Origin: CAXXOK01 sp963663285
GTDB lineage: Bacteria; Bacillota; Clostridia; Christensenellales; Aristaeellaceae
Reading direction: 5' to 3'
Assembly (NCBI GenBank): GCA_963663285.2
Contig: CAXXNI010000004.1
Coordinates: 434,001-498,000 of the forward strand
DNA length: 64,000 nucleotides
Part shown: one piece after another, positions 52,887 through 61,516 of the stretch
Layout of the letters: the number at the start of each line of letters is the position of its first letter
Position numbering within the stretch: position 1 is the stretch's first letter
Position numbers and translations under genes: made by a program
The notes under the pieces: generated by a model
The model's input: only the letters and a program-made list of their open reading frames with translations
Database searches by the model: none
Told to the model about the DNA's origin: nothing

Positions 52887-53708
52887 ATGATGGTGATCAA
52901 AAGCGCGGCATTTGTACTCCTGCTCACGCTGCTGACAGCCGTTGGTTTTGGGACTTCGGCGCTGGCGTTGGAATCGCCCTGCATCGATGGACCGTATGAC
53001 TGGGAGTATCACGATGCCACCCGCTCAATCGTAATCAATCAGGTGAGCGAGAAAAACCTGACGTATTATGTTGCGGATGTGCAGCTGACCGCGCCGGACG
53101 GACTGAAAACGTATATTGATAGGGACATGCGTCCGGTTTCGGTGCTGGCGTCGGAAGCGGGGGCTGTACTGGCGATTAACGGGGACGATTTCGGCACCCA
53201 TAAATACGGCGTCATCATCCGCAACGGCGAGCTGCTGCGCACCCATGACACGACCCGGAATATGCTGATTGTGGACGCGCAGGGGAACATGACCGTAAAG
53301 GTGGACCGCAAGGGAGAAGATTATAAGGGGCTGGGGAACGAACTGGTAGCCGCGGGGGTATGGCAGACGTTTGAGTTTGGCCCTGAGCTGGTACGGGATG
53401 GGCAAGCCGTAGAATTCAGCAAAACGTTTGATGTTATATCTACCCGTTCCACCCGGCTGGAGCCGCGCACGGCGATTGGGCAGATCGGCCCGCTGCATTA
53501 TATTATTATCGTTGTGGACGGGCGGCAGGATGCCTATTCTTCCGGCATCAGCCTGCAGAATTTGCAACAGCTGTTTTTGCAATACGGCGCGACGGTAGCC
53601 ATGAACCTGGATGGCGGCGGCTCGGCCGAGATGTGGTTTGACGGCGAAATTATCAACAGCCCCAGCGGCGGCGGGGAGCGCTACGTAAGCGATATCATCT
53701 ACTTTTAG
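52887..53708 (+). CDS. Secreted phosphodiester glycosidase (NAGPA) family protein
   Basis: A 273-residue exported protein. Signal peptide VIKSAAFVLLLTLLTAVGFGTSALA. The mature chain matches the PF09992 family: VLAINGDDFG, GVIIRNGELLR, RTAIGQIGPLHYIIIVVDGRQ and the C-terminal hallmark AMNLDGGGSAEMWFDG ... GGERYVSDIIYF. Family members remove sugar caps from phosphodiesters (mammalian uncovering enzyme) or act on cell-wall glycans in bacteria. GGAGG lies 7 bases before ATG 52887. The next gene follows 11 bp later. It diverges from the two-component genes, which may regulate it. Confidence 0.86.
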   Translation: MMVIKSAAFVLLLTLLTAVGFGTSALALESPCIDGPYDWEYHDATRSIVINQVSEKNLTYYVADVQLTAPDGLKTYIDRDMRPVSVLASEAGAVLAINGDDFGTHKYGVIIRNGELLRTHDTTRNMLIVDAQGNMTVKVDRKGEDYKGLGNELVAAGVWQTFEFGPELVRDGQAVEFSKTFDVISTRSTRLEPRTAIGQIGPLHYIIIVVDGRQDAYSSGISLQNLQQLFLQYGATVAMNLDGGGSAEMWFDGEIINSPSGGGERYVSDIIYF

Positions 53709-53719
53709 GAGGAATTATC

Positions 53720-54049
53720 ATGGCAAAGCAGCTGGTAAAAAGCGGCTTGATCGGCGCTACGGCCGGAATTGCGCTTTCATACATTGCGGCGATTGTAATG
53801 TCGCTGTGGTTACAGCTGGGCTACTTTCAGGCGTTTCCTACAACCCTGCCGGAGCGCGTAGGCGGCGAAATGAATGCCGTGCTTTTGCAAACCGCGGTTT
53901 GTTTGCTGCTGGGGGCGGGCATTGGCGTAGCGTGGCGGCTTATGCGCCGGAAGGGTTGGCCGCTTAGGAAAAGAACGCTTTGGGCGTCGGCTGGTTTGGT
54001 GATATCGATATTGGCTGCATTGGGGCTTGCGGTAGGGATGCTGAAGTAA
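53720..54049 (+). CDS. Small DUF3021-like membrane protein
   Basis: 109 residues with three to four membrane helices. The N-terminus KSGLIGATAGIALSYIAAIV and the overall spacing resemble the DUF3021 family, although it is somewhat short; family members often lie beside LytTR regulators, not seen here. AGGAGGAATTATC gives a good ribosome site. It is co-transcribed with the NAGPA-like gene and followed by a strong terminator. Function unknown. Confidence 0.65.
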   Translation: MAKQLVKSGLIGATAGIALSYIAAIVMSLWLQLGYFQAFPTTLPERVGGEMNAVLLQTAVCLLLGAGIGVAWRLMRRKGWPLRKRTLWASAGLVISILAALGLAVGMLK

Positions 54050-54061
54050 TTGAACAAAGAT

Positions 54062-54101
54062 AAAACACAGAGCCGCCGGAATGGGTCGGCTCTGTGTTTT
54101 T
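54062..54101. terminator. Bidirectional terminator
   Basis: Perfect 14-bp stem (54062-54075 with 54087-54100) running from AAAACACAG to CTGTGTTTT, so both strands end in T tracts. It separates the rightward DUF3021-like gene from the leftward ORF at 54237. Confidence 0.85.
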
Positions 54102-54236
54102 GCGTATATACTTGCCGGTGCTCTAGACATCGGCGCCGGATGCAAACCGCGGTATACGCAGCCGGAACGCGATAGGCAATGCAGGGTTTTCACGTTCCGG
54201 GTTTTAATAACGGTTGAACCGGACTTTGCCGCGGCG

Positions 54237-54518
54237 TTATTCGCGGTTTTCCTCCGGCGGCGTAGAATCTCCGGTGAGGAGGGAACGAACGGTTTCGTAT
54301 GCGATGGTGACGGCAATGCCGTTGTGGATCATCGCAGCAAAAAGCTTCCCTGTTCCCGGGTTGGTCAGCTCCCGCTCGTATTGGAAGTCCGGGTAGCGCC
54401 CGGCGCATTGAACGATTTGATCGTTTAGCCGGTCAAAGTCCCGCTTTGCCGCATCCTTGCGGGAAAGGGGGGCTTGCGCAGGCGCGGAGGTTTCTAATAT
54501 TGCTTTGGCTTGCGGCAC
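54237..54518 (-). CDS. Hydrophilic 93-residue ORF in frame after a membrane-protein gene
   Basis: Contains DFDRLNDQIVQCAGRYPDFQYERELTNP followed by IAVTIAYETVRSLL, a pattern I have seen at the C-terminus of uncharacterised Firmicutes proteins with an xxYPxFDxxxEL core. Its only start would be GTG 54518 without a clear ribosome site. The same reading frame continues upstream without interruption to the stop codon (54570-54572) of the membrane-protein gene, suggesting that the two may be one protein split by a nonsense codon. Function unknown. Confidence 0.5.
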   Translation of the reverse strand: MPQAKAILETSAPAQAPLSRKDAAKRDFDRLNDQIVQCAGRYPDFQYERELTNPGTGKLFAAMIHNGIAVTIAYETVRSLLTGDSTPPEENRE

Positions 54519-54569
54519 GGCTTCGGTTGTGACCTCTGCGCTGCCGGAGGATGCGGCAGCTTCTTTGCT

Positions 54570-55013
54570 TTACGAACTGGAGCCGGACGTAAACAGCGGC
54601 TTGCGTTTGATGTAGTACAGGGAAAGGAGGAGGGCGGTTACCAAAATGCCCGCGAAAATGGTGAAAAGCGGAATCAATACTTCCGGCAGACGCATCAGGG
54701 AAGGCTCAAAAAAGAGCGCATCCAGCAGGATGAACAAACCGAACAGCACCGGAACGATCAGAAAGATTTGGTGGGCAACCCACGCATACCGTTTCCACTT
54801 GAAAAAGCCGATAAACGCTGCCAGCAGGGCGATACCGCCAACCGGCAGGCAGACCATGTAGCCGATGGTGTAGGCGTTGGGTTCCGTGATTACATAGGTG
54901 TAGTTGGCGGCGATGGTATAGCCGATCAGCAAAAGGAGAATTGGCATGCCGATATAATGATAGAAGTGATGGAACTTCAGCGGCGTGCTTTGTATGGCGG
55001 TATACTGTTTCAT
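54570..55013 (-). CDS. Four-helix membrane protein
   Basis: 147 residues: a short N-terminus with PLKFHHFYHYIGMP, then four membrane segments near 22-42, 50-75, 82-103 and 112-135, and a basic tail. AAAGGAC lies 8 bases before ATG 55013. No enzymatic motif. The frame after its TAA is open for another 110 codons and contains the 54237 ORF. I do not recognise the family by name. Confidence 0.65.
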   Translation of the reverse strand: MKQYTAIQSTPLKFHHFYHYIGMPILLLLIGYTIAANYTYVITEPNAYTIGYMVCLPVGGIALLAAFIGFFKWKRYAWVAHQIFLIVPVLFGLFILLDALFFEPSLMRLPEVLIPLFTIFAGILVTALLLSLYYIKRKPLFTSGSSS

Positions 55014-55523
55014 TCGTGCCGTCCTTTCGTCGTCGTTCCGATAGGGGCTGCTTGTCCGCCTAGCGGCCTGTGGTTTTTCGTTTGCAGGGCAAACAGAGTA
55101 TGCCTGTCACCCGCAGGCGGAAGCGCGGTGTGGAGGTTTGGGCTTGCGGTTTTACCTGTAAATCATACTTATAGTCATTCTTTACTATTATAGGCGAGTA
55201 TCCTTTTATTTACCAGTCCTGAAATGGAATTTATGAATCAGAAGGGTTATTTTCCGGAAATTTGATGAAGCGGTATGGACTGTGGAAAATTGCCGAGTTG
55301 CGGATTGCGTGTCGGATGGGAATGCCGATTGTGCAAGCCTGTATGGCAAGGAAGGGCGATACCGGCCTTGCATGGGTTCTATAAAAAGTGACGCCCCCTT
55401 TACACCGGTTATGTAAAGGGGGAGTCGGTTGCTTGCCTATGTTTTTATTGGAGGATTCTTGAACCGGAAAGATGATGGCTTTGCGTTTTTTGGCAGGCGA
55501 TACCCTTCGCTGCTTTGCGGAAA
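55014..55523. other. Gene-free stretch with the aspartase terminator
   Basis: 510 bp. It contains the terminator at 55383-55422 and AT-rich DNA near 55160-55230. No gene or repeat is supported. Confidence 0.5.
55383..55422 (-). terminator. Terminator after aspartase gene
   Basis: Perfect 11-bp stem CCCCCTTTACA 55394-55404 with TGTAAAGGGGG 55412-55422. Read leftward, CGTCACTTTTTAT follows. It lies about 100 bp after the stop codon. Confidence 0.7.
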
Positions 55524-56924
55524 TCAGGCTTCGCCGGTCATGGCGAAAACATCGAAATACGTATCCGCACACGCTTCGTTAACCAGATGGTTTTGCACCG
55601 CCAGCTGCCGCACGCTGCCGCCGTTGGCAAGCGCCTGCTTGGCCAGTGCCGAGGCGCGTGTATAGCCGACCACGGGGCAAAGCACGGTGGCCAACGCGCA
55701 GCTGCCTTCCACAATTGTTTTGCACCGGCTTTGGTTGGCGGTAATGCCCTGTATGCACAGCTCCGACAGTACACGCATTCCGTGCGTCAGCGCGGTGATG
55801 GAGCCGAACAGACGGTTGAAGATTACGGGCTCAAACGCGTTTAACTCCAGCTGTCCGGCCTCTGCCGCCATGGTGATGGTCGCGTCGTTTCCGATGACCA
55901 GAAAGGCGATTTGGTTGACCACCTCGGGAATCACGGGGTTGATTTTGCCGGGCATGATGGAGGAACCGTTTTGCCGCGGCGGCAGGTTGATTTCGTGAAA
56001 ACCGCCGCTGGGGCCGGAGGACATGAGCCGCAGATCGTTGCTGATTTTGGATAGGTCGACCGCGAGTGTTTTCAACGCCCCGGACAGCGCGGCATAGCTA
56101 TCCGCGTTTTGTGTGGCGTCAATGCAGTCCGGCGAAGGGGTAAGCGGGATGCCGCTGACCGTGCTAAGATTTTGTACTACATTTTGCACATACGCTTTGC
56201 TTGCGTTCAGGTGCGTGCCGATAGCCGTGCCCCCCAGATTGACCTGGTGCAGCTCCGCCTCGGCGGTTTGCAGCCGTTGCCTGTCCCTGCCGAGGCAGCT
56301 TGCGTAGGCGTGAAAGGTTTGCCCCAGCCGCACGGGAACGGCATCCTGCAATTGTGTGCGCCCGATTTTGACTACGTTATGGAACGCTTTGGCTTGCCGC
56401 AGCAGGGTGTTTTGCAGCAGCGCAAGCTGCTCCTGCAGCCCTGCCAGTAAACGGATAGCGGTGATTTTGCCGCAGGTGGGGTACACGTCGTTGGTGGATT
56501 GGCTCATGTTTACATGGTCGTTGGGGTGTACCAGCGTATAATCCCCTTTTACACCGCCCAGCAGCTCAATGGCGCGGTTGGCGATGACCTCGTTGGCGTT
56601 CATGTTGGTGGATGTGCCCGCGCCGCCCTGAATCGCATCGACGATGAATTGCTCGTGCCATTGCCCGGCGGCGATTTCATCGCAGGCGCGCATGATGGCG
56701 CGGGCAATGGGTGCGGGTAAATCGCCCGCCGCCATGTTGGTAAGGGCTGCTGCTTTTTTAATATCGGCAAGGCTTACGATCATCTCGTCGGGAATGTGTT
56801 GGCCTGTGATCGGGAAGTTTTCAACGGCACGCAGGGTGTGTACCCCGTAAAATGCACCGGCTGGAACCTGCAAAGCACCGATGCTGTCGCTCTCGGTTCT
56901 CCATTCATGCCCGGTTGTGACCAT
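55524..56924 (-). CDS. aspA: Aspartate ammonia-lyase
   Basis: A 466-residue member of the fumarase/aspartase superfamily; it splits aspartate into fumarate and ammonia. The mobile signature loop GSSIMPGKINPVIPEVVNQ is present near residue 320, with STNMNANEVIANRA, HPNDHVNMSQSTNDVYPT and GRTQLQDAVPV as the other two conserved regions. The TNMNANEVIANRA wording and QLQDAVPV fit aspartase better than class II fumarase. ATG 56924 has AAGGAG 10 bases upstream. It diverges from a LysR gene whose promoter overlaps its own, so regulation by that protein is likely. Confidence 0.88.
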   Translation of the reverse strand: MVTTGHEWRTESDSIGALQVPAGAFYGVHTLRAVENFPITGQHIPDEMIVSLADIKKAAALTNMAAGDLPAPIARAIMRACDEIAAGQWHEQFIVDAIQGGAGTSTNMNANEVIANRAIELLGGVKGDYTLVHPNDHVNMSQSTNDVYPTCGKITAIRLLAGLQEQLALLQNTLLRQAKAFHNVVKIGRTQLQDAVPVRLGQTFHAYASCLGRDRQRLQTAEAELHQVNLGGTAIGTHLNASKAYVQNVVQNLSTVSGIPLTPSPDCIDATQNADSYAALSGALKTLAVDLSKISNDLRLMSSGPSGGFHEINLPPRQNGSSIMPGKINPVIPEVVNQIAFLVIGNDATITMAAEAGQLELNAFEPVIFNRLFGSITALTHGMRVLSELCIQGITANQSRCKTIVEGSCALATVLCPVVGYTRASALAKQALANGGSVRQLAVQNHLVNEACADTYFDVFAMTGEA

Positions 56925-56979
56925 TTTCCGCTCACTCCTTATCGGATGGTTGCGGGGAGAAAGGCTCTCCCTTGCCTTT

Positions 56980-57008
56980 ATTGTAAATCGGTGGTGCAAT
57001 ATTTACAA
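56980..57008 (-). promoter_or_regulatory. Promoter of aspA
   Basis: Read leftward: -35 TTGTAA (57003-57008), 17-bp spacer, -10 TACAAT (56980-56985). The -35 overlaps that of the divergent lysR promoter. Confidence 0.62.
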
Positions 57009-57031
57009 ATACATATAATGTGATTTATAAT
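57002..57031 (+). promoter_or_regulatory. Promoter of the LysR-type gene
   Basis: -35 TTTACA (57002-57007), 18-bp spacer, -10 TATAAT (57026-57031). A dyad TATAA-N6-TTATA at 57014-57029 lies inside and may be a regulator half-site pair. Confidence 0.6.
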
Positions 57032-57063
57032 ATAGTATATTGTCTATAAGGTGGCGCTGCTGT

Positions 57064-58011
57064 ATGTTTCATGAAATGCGTTATGTGTACGCGGTGTTTG
57101 AAGAACAAAGCTTTTCCAAAGCGGCGGAAAAACTGTATATTTCGCAGCCTTCGCTGAGCACCATGGTCAAGCGTGCGGAAAAACGCATCGGCGGGGATAT
57201 TTTCAACCGCAGCACCATCCCGGTTACGCTTACGAAAATCGGGGAAGCGTATATAGCGGCGGTCAAAAAAATCATGGAGCTGGAAACGGAGCTGCAGCAG
57301 TACATCAGCGACAGCAGCGCGCTTTTAGTCGGGCATTTGACCATCGGCGGTACAACGCTGTTCACATCCTTTATACTGCCCGCGCTGATCGCGGGTTTTA
57401 CCCGGCGCTATCCCGGTGTGAGCATTCAAATTTGCGAGGCGAACACGAAGCAGCTGGAAAAGGAGCTGGCGGAAGGAACGCTGGATTTTGTGATCGATAA
57501 CTGCGAAATCAGCGGAAAAACGGTCGACAGGCAAATCATCTGCGCCGAAGAACTGCTGCTGGCCGTGCCGGTTGCGCTGGTGAAGAAAACGGTTGCCCCG
57601 TTTTGCCTGAACGCTGCGGACATCCAGCAGGGCAAGCATTTGCTGGCGGATACGCAGGCCGTTGCGGTGGAAGCCTTTCAAAACGAGGGCTTTTTGCTGC
57701 TCAAGGAGGGCAACGACACGCGTGCCCGCGCTGAAAAAATATTCAGGCGGGCACACTTTAAACCGAAAATTCAATTTTTACTCGATCAGCAAATGACGAC
57801 CTATAACCTTGCCTGTAACGGCGTGGGGTGCGCCTTTATCAGCGATACGCTGGTCAAGCACATGCCCGCCACGCGGGATGTGGTGTTTTGTAAGCTCGAT
57901 CACGACCTTGCCACGCGGTACATCTACCTGTACAGCAAGCAAAGCAATTACCAAACGCACGCAGTGAAGGCCTTTACCCAAATGGCTGCCGGCGGGCAGT
58001 TCTCATTTTAA
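57064..58011 (+). CDS. LysR-family transcriptional regulator
   Basis: 315 residues. N-terminal winged helix-turn-helix FEEQSFSKAAEKLYISQPSLSTMVKRAEKRIG, then a linker helix and a periplasmic-binding-like effector domain (GHLTIGGTTLFTSFILPALIAGF...). ATG 57064 has AAGGTGG upstream. It diverges from aspA and shares its promoter region, the classic layout of a LysR activator with its target; aspartate or a related acid may be the effector (inference). Its stop lies 9 bp inside the end of the converging fucosidase gene. Confidence 0.9.
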   Translation: MFHEMRYVYAVFEEQSFSKAAEKLYISQPSLSTMVKRAEKRIGGDIFNRSTIPVTLTKIGEAYIAAVKKIMELETELQQYISDSSALLVGHLTIGGTTLFTSFILPALIAGFTRRYPGVSIQICEANTKQLEKELAEGTLDFVIDNCEISGKTVDRQIICAEELLLAVPVALVKKTVAPFCLNAADIQQGKHLLADTQAVAVEAFQNEGFLLLKEGNDTRARAEKIFRRAHFKPKIQFLLDQQMTTYNLACNGVGCAFISDTLVKHMPATRDVVFCKLDHDLATRYIYLYSKQSNYQTHAVKAFTQMAAGGQFSF

Positions 58012-59334
58012 GAACAGCTCGATGACGGGCACAACCACATCCGGTTTTACGGGGGGAAGCTCGATCACCAGCAAATCCTCGGCTACGGACGCGCCAAAGC
58101 TGAAATGCTCTACCTTGCCTTCGGTATACTTCAGCTCGCTGCCATCGTGCAGGAATTGGGCGTATTCCACTTTGCCCGCCATGCCGCTGAGCTGCAAATG
58201 CGCGTAGGGGTAGGCGTACAAGTGGATGTACAGCCGTTTGCCGTCTGTGGACTGGGTCATGCGGCAATCCTGCGACAGCACCGCCAGATATTCCGGCTCC
58301 GCCATGGTGCAGCCGTAGATAGAGCGGCTGTTGTAGTGCATCCAGTCCTCATATACTTTCAAAGCGCTGTTCGCCCGGCTGTCGAAGTACCCGCGGGAGG
58401 TGGGGCCGACGTTCATCAGCAAATTTCCGCCCAGCGCAACGGTATTTACCAGCATACGAATCAGCATTTCCGGCGATTTCCAAGAGGTTTCATCGCGGTA
58501 ATAGCCCCACGAGCCGGAGAAAGTTTGGCAGGCTTCCCAGGTGACCAGCTCGTTTGTTTCGGGGTGGCGCACCCAGGTAAGCGCCTGGTACTGCTCAGGT
58601 GTCCAGATGTCCTGATCGATCTCCGTACGGTTATCGATAATAATATGCGGCTGCAGCTTGCGTGCGAGTGCAAGCAGTTTTTCCGCCTCCCAATCGTCCT
58701 TGCCCTTGCCGTGCATCCAGGGCTTGTCTTTGGGAATGGGGTGCTCGGCGGGATTGCTGTAGGAAAAATCGAACCAGAGAACATCGATTTTGCCGTAGTT
58801 GGTTAAAAGCTCGGTCACCTGATTGCGCATATATTCCGCGTACTTGGTCATATCCCGTTTTGCGCTAACTTCCTTCGCGTCCGGGTCGTCACGGCGGGGA
58901 TGCAGCATATCGATGGGAAAATCCGGGTGGTGCCAGTCGATCAGCGAATAGTAAAAACCGATATGGATGCCCTCGGCGCGGAACGCATCCACAAATTCAC
59001 GCAGCAAATCGCGGTTTGCGGGCGTGTTGGTGGCTTTGTAATCGGTATAGGCGCTGTCCCAAAGGCAGAAGCCTTCGTGGTGCTTGGTGGTCAGTACAAC
59101 GTACTTCATGCCCGTCGCTTTTGCGCGGCGCGCCCATTCTTTGGGGTCGAACAAATCCGGATTGAAATGTTTAAAATACAAATCGTAATGATCTTCCGGT
59201 ATTTTTTCCTGTGTTTTCACCCATTCGTGGCGGGCAGGCATGCTGTACAGCCCCCAATGGATGAACATGCCCAGACGGTCGTGTGTAAACCAGACCGTAT
59301 CGCCGGGGGTCTTTTTAGTCGTGTATGAGGACAT
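58003..59334 (-). CDS. Alpha-L-fucosidase (GH29)
   Basis: A 443-residue glycoside hydrolase of family 29 without signal peptide, so probably acting in the cytosol on imported oligosaccharides. Motifs: RLGMFIHWGLYSMPARHEW at the barrel start, YVVLTTKHHEGFCLWDS, IHIGFYYSLIDWHHPD, and VLWFDFSY with the likely nucleophile Asp189. ATG 59334 is supported by GGAGG 8 bases upstream. It is the last gene of the ROK-CutC-fucosidase operon and faces the LysR gene end to end. The exact linkage cleaved is unknown. Confidence 0.88.
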   Translation of the reverse strand: MSSYTTKKTPGDTVWFTHDRLGMFIHWGLYSMPARHEWVKTQEKIPEDHYDLYFKHFNPDLFDPKEWARRAKATGMKYVVLTTKHHEGFCLWDSAYTDYKATNTPANRDLLREFVDAFRAEGIHIGFYYSLIDWHHPDFPIDMLHPRRDDPDAKEVSAKRDMTKYAEYMRNQVTELLTNYGKIDVLWFDFSYSNPAEHPIPKDKPWMHGKGKDDWEAEKLLALARKLQPHIIIDNRTEIDQDIWTPEQYQALTWVRHPETNELVTWEACQTFSGSWGYYRDETSWKSPEMLIRMLVNTVALGGNLLMNVGPTSRGYFDSRANSALKVYEDWMHYNSRSIYGCTMAEPEYLAVLSQDCRMTQSTDGKRLYIHLYAYPYAHLQLSGMAGKVEYAQFLHDGSELKYTEGKVEHFSFGASVAEDLLVIELPPVKPDVVVPVIELFLK

Positions 59335-59350
59335 GGGTTTCGCCTCCAAC

Positions 59351-60094
59351 TTAAAAATTTCTCATTTGCTGTATATACGCCGCGTCCGCTACGGAATAGC
59401 GGTTTTCCTCCGGCGAAAGCGACTTGCCAAACTGGATGGACGGGTTATGCTCCGTGGAATGATCGAAGCGGTCCACAAAATGCCCGAAATGGACCTGTGC
59501 CGTGCCGGTTTCCGCCAGCAGCCGTTTCAGCGTCCACTGGTTTACGCCGCCGCCGGGCAGGATTTCGATGGCGCCGCCGGCAAACTCCATCATGGCGCGC
59601 AGCGTTTCAATACCGTAGAGCACGTTGGGGGCTTGCCCGCTGGTAAGCACCCGCTTAAAGCCCAGCTCGATCAGGCTTTCGAGCGTACGTTTCCAGTCCG
59701 GTACAACGTCGATCGCGCGGTGAAACACCGCCGGTTTCCCTTTGCACAGCGCCAATACCGCTTTGCAGCGTTCTTGATCCAGCGTGCCGTCTTCTTGCAA
59801 AAAACCGAACACAAGGCCGTCCGCGCCGTTTTCCAAAAGCAGGGCGGCGTCTGTTAAGACGGTTTCAAATTCAATATCCGTATAGCAAAAACCGCCCTGC
59901 CGCGGGCGCACCATAGCCACGACCGGGATGTGCGTATGCCGCTTTACGGCCTGCAGCGTTCCCAGCGTCGGGGTAAGCCCGCCGTGGAAAAGACAGCTGT
60001 TCAGCTCCACGCGGTCCGCACCGCCTTTTTCGGCTTCGATGGCGTCTTCCGCGGAGCCGCAGCAGATTTCAATGGTCAATTTTTTTTCGCTCAT
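59351..60094 (-). CDS. cutC: CutC family protein
   Basis: 247 residues of the CutC TIM-barrel family: LTIEICCGSAEDAIEAEKGGADRVELN, GGLTPTLGTLQAV, VVAMVRPRQGGFCYTD and ILPGGGVNQWTLKRLL are all family signatures. CutC was named for copper homeostasis in E. coli, but its enzymatic role is unsettled. Here it lies 16 bp before a fucosidase and 11 bp after a ROK regulator in one operon, which suggests a link to sugar metabolism. AAAGGAA precedes ATG 60094. Not to be confused with choline TMA-lyase CutC. Confidence 0.9.
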   Translation of the reverse strand: MSEKKLTIEICCGSAEDAIEAEKGGADRVELNSCLFHGGLTPTLGTLQAVKRHTHIPVVAMVRPRQGGFCYTDIEFETVLTDAALLLENGADGLVFGFLQEDGTLDQERCKAVLALCKGKPAVFHRAIDVVPDWKRTLESLIELGFKRVLTSGQAPNVLYGIETLRAMMEFAGGAIEILPGGGVNQWTLKRLLAETGTAQVHFGHFVDRFDHSTEHNPSIQFGKSLSPEENRYSVADAAYIQQMRNF

Positions 60095-60105
60095 ACAATA
60101 TTCCT

Positions 60106-61218
60106 TTACAGTTCGTTTTCAAACAATGCCTGCAGCGAATGCTTCTGCGCGCAGATCGCCGCGCCGTAGGCGGCGTTCTTGCGAAAATCACTGGAGATAA
60201 TGGCGTTGGAAGGCATATCCGGCAGGAGCATTTCCTCAAAGCTCTCGATCACGGAACCGCCGAGGATGAGCGCGTAGGGCGCGCACAGCCCCTGAATCAT
60301 CCCCAGTACGGTACGCAAATGGGAGCGAAGCCCGTCGATGAGCCAAACGGCCCAATACAGCTGCATGGCATAAGCCTCCTTGAGGTCTGTCAGCGAGGCG
60401 ATGTTGATATCCACTTTTTTCGCGCGGGCAATGAGATACTTTTCCAATAAATGATCCTGCAGCGCCGTATTGGCCTCCACCGGAATCCGGTCCAGCTCGC
60501 CGGCGCCGTTATCCTGTCCGCGAACCAGCTGTCCGTTTGCGCACATGGCCATGCCAAGGCCCTTATCCACCATCAGGTATACCACATCCTGGTTATCATC
60601 AAGCCCGCGCTTTACGCGCTCGCCCATTAAGCAGGCGTTTACGTCGTTTTCGATACAGACTTCGCAGCCAAGCATCTCGGAGATCGGTTTGGCAACCTGC
60701 ACATCCGCCCAGCCCAGCCCGTCGCTGCGGTGCACGATGCCGTCCTTGTGGCTTACGATGCCCGGAATACCGATGCCCACGCCGCGCAGTTTTTCCTTAG
60801 GCACCTGCTTTTGGCGCAGCAGCTCGTGGGTGAGCGCCATAATGGTGTAGGTAAGATCCTTCAGGGAATAACCCGGCTTGATTTCTCTTTCCAATTCGGC
60901 CAGCGCCGTTTCCGTGCCGTCGATCAGGCAGGCGTATACGGACGAGCGCGCGCAATACACGCCTACGAGATAGGCGCCGTTTTTGCTGATGTTCAATCCA
61001 ACCGCTTTGCGCCCCCGGCCGATGGAGGCGGTGGTTACGCTTTCTTCCACCAGCCCTTTTTCGATCAGGCTGGCGACGACGCGCGTTACGCTTGCGGGGC
61101 TCATATCCGTCATTTGGGCGATGGACGTTCTGGATATGGGTTGATTGGATTGGATCAATTCATATACATAACGCTTGTTGTAGGTACGGATATGCTCGAG
61201 TGTGTTGATTGGCTGCAT
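60106..61218 (-). CDS. ROK-family transcriptional regulator (NagC/XylR type)
   Basis: 370 residues. N-terminal winged helix (RTYNKRYVYELIQSNQPISRTSIAQMTDMSPASVTRVVASLIEKGLV) followed by a ROK sugar-kinase-like domain with VGVGIPGIVSHKDG (phosphate loop), a DNDVNA-type motif as IENDVNACLMGE, and GAGELDRIP. The usual zinc-binding HxxxCxCGxxGC motif of ROK proteins is not visible, so sensing may differ. GGGGAGG precedes the ATG. First gene of the operon with cutC and the fucosidase; it probably represses this operon and the divergent ABC genes until a sugar binds. Confidence 0.9.
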   Translation of the reverse strand: MQPINTLEHIRTYNKRYVYELIQSNQPISRTSIAQMTDMSPASVTRVVASLIEKGLVEESVTTASIGRGRKAVGLNISKNGAYLVGVYCARSSVYACLIDGTETALAELEREIKPGYSLKDLTYTIMALTHELLRQKQVPKEKLRGVGIGIPGIVSHKDGIVHRSDGLGWADVQVAKPISEMLGCEVCIENDVNACLMGERVKRGLDDNQDVVYLMVDKGLGMAMCANGQLVRGQDNGAGELDRIPVEANTALQDHLLEKYLIARAKKVDINIASLTDLKEAYAMQLYWAVWLIDGLRSHLRTVLGMIQGLCAPYALILGGSVIESFEEMLLPDMPSNAIISSDFRKNAAYGAAICAQKHSLQALFENEL

Positions 61219-61289
61219 AGTACCTCCCCATTCATGGCGGGCCAGGAATTGTTTTGTGTTTCAAAGTCCTGTTTGTCGCTTTCTGCTAA

Positions 61290-61318
61290 ATTCTATCATA
61301 CAGGAAAATAAGTTGCAA
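61290..61318 (-). promoter_or_regulatory. Promoter of the ROK-cutC-fucosidase operon
   Basis: Read leftward: -35 TTGCAA (61313-61318), 17-bp spacer, -10 TAGAAT (61290-61295), about 70 bp before the ROK start. TTGCA recurs at 61327 and 61437 and might be part of operator sites. Confidence 0.55.
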
Positions 61319-61449
61319 GATATATTTGCATATAAGAAAATAAATAATGAAAGCAGGCATAAACCAGAACAATATGGCGATTATTTGACCGGAAATAAAA
61401 TGAATTTAGAAGAAGAAAAAATAAATTTGAAGGAAATTTGCAAAATCTA

Positions 61450-61478
61450 TTGTAAATGGCATGGATTCATTGTATTAT
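61450..61478 (+). promoter_or_regulatory. Promoter of the sugar ABC transporter operon
   Basis: -35 TTGTAA (61450-61455), 17-bp spacer, -10 TATTAT (61473-61478), followed by the start codon about 38 bp later. The 298-bp divergent region is AT-rich compared with the genes. Confidence 0.55.
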
Positions 61479-61516
61479 AATTTCAGATATGAAATTAATG
61501 AACGGAGGGCTGTGTG

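Noticed and set aside
54237..54518. Phage scaffold protein
   Set aside because: The YPxFxxxxEL pattern recalls proteins seen near phage genes, but no other phage gene is present here.
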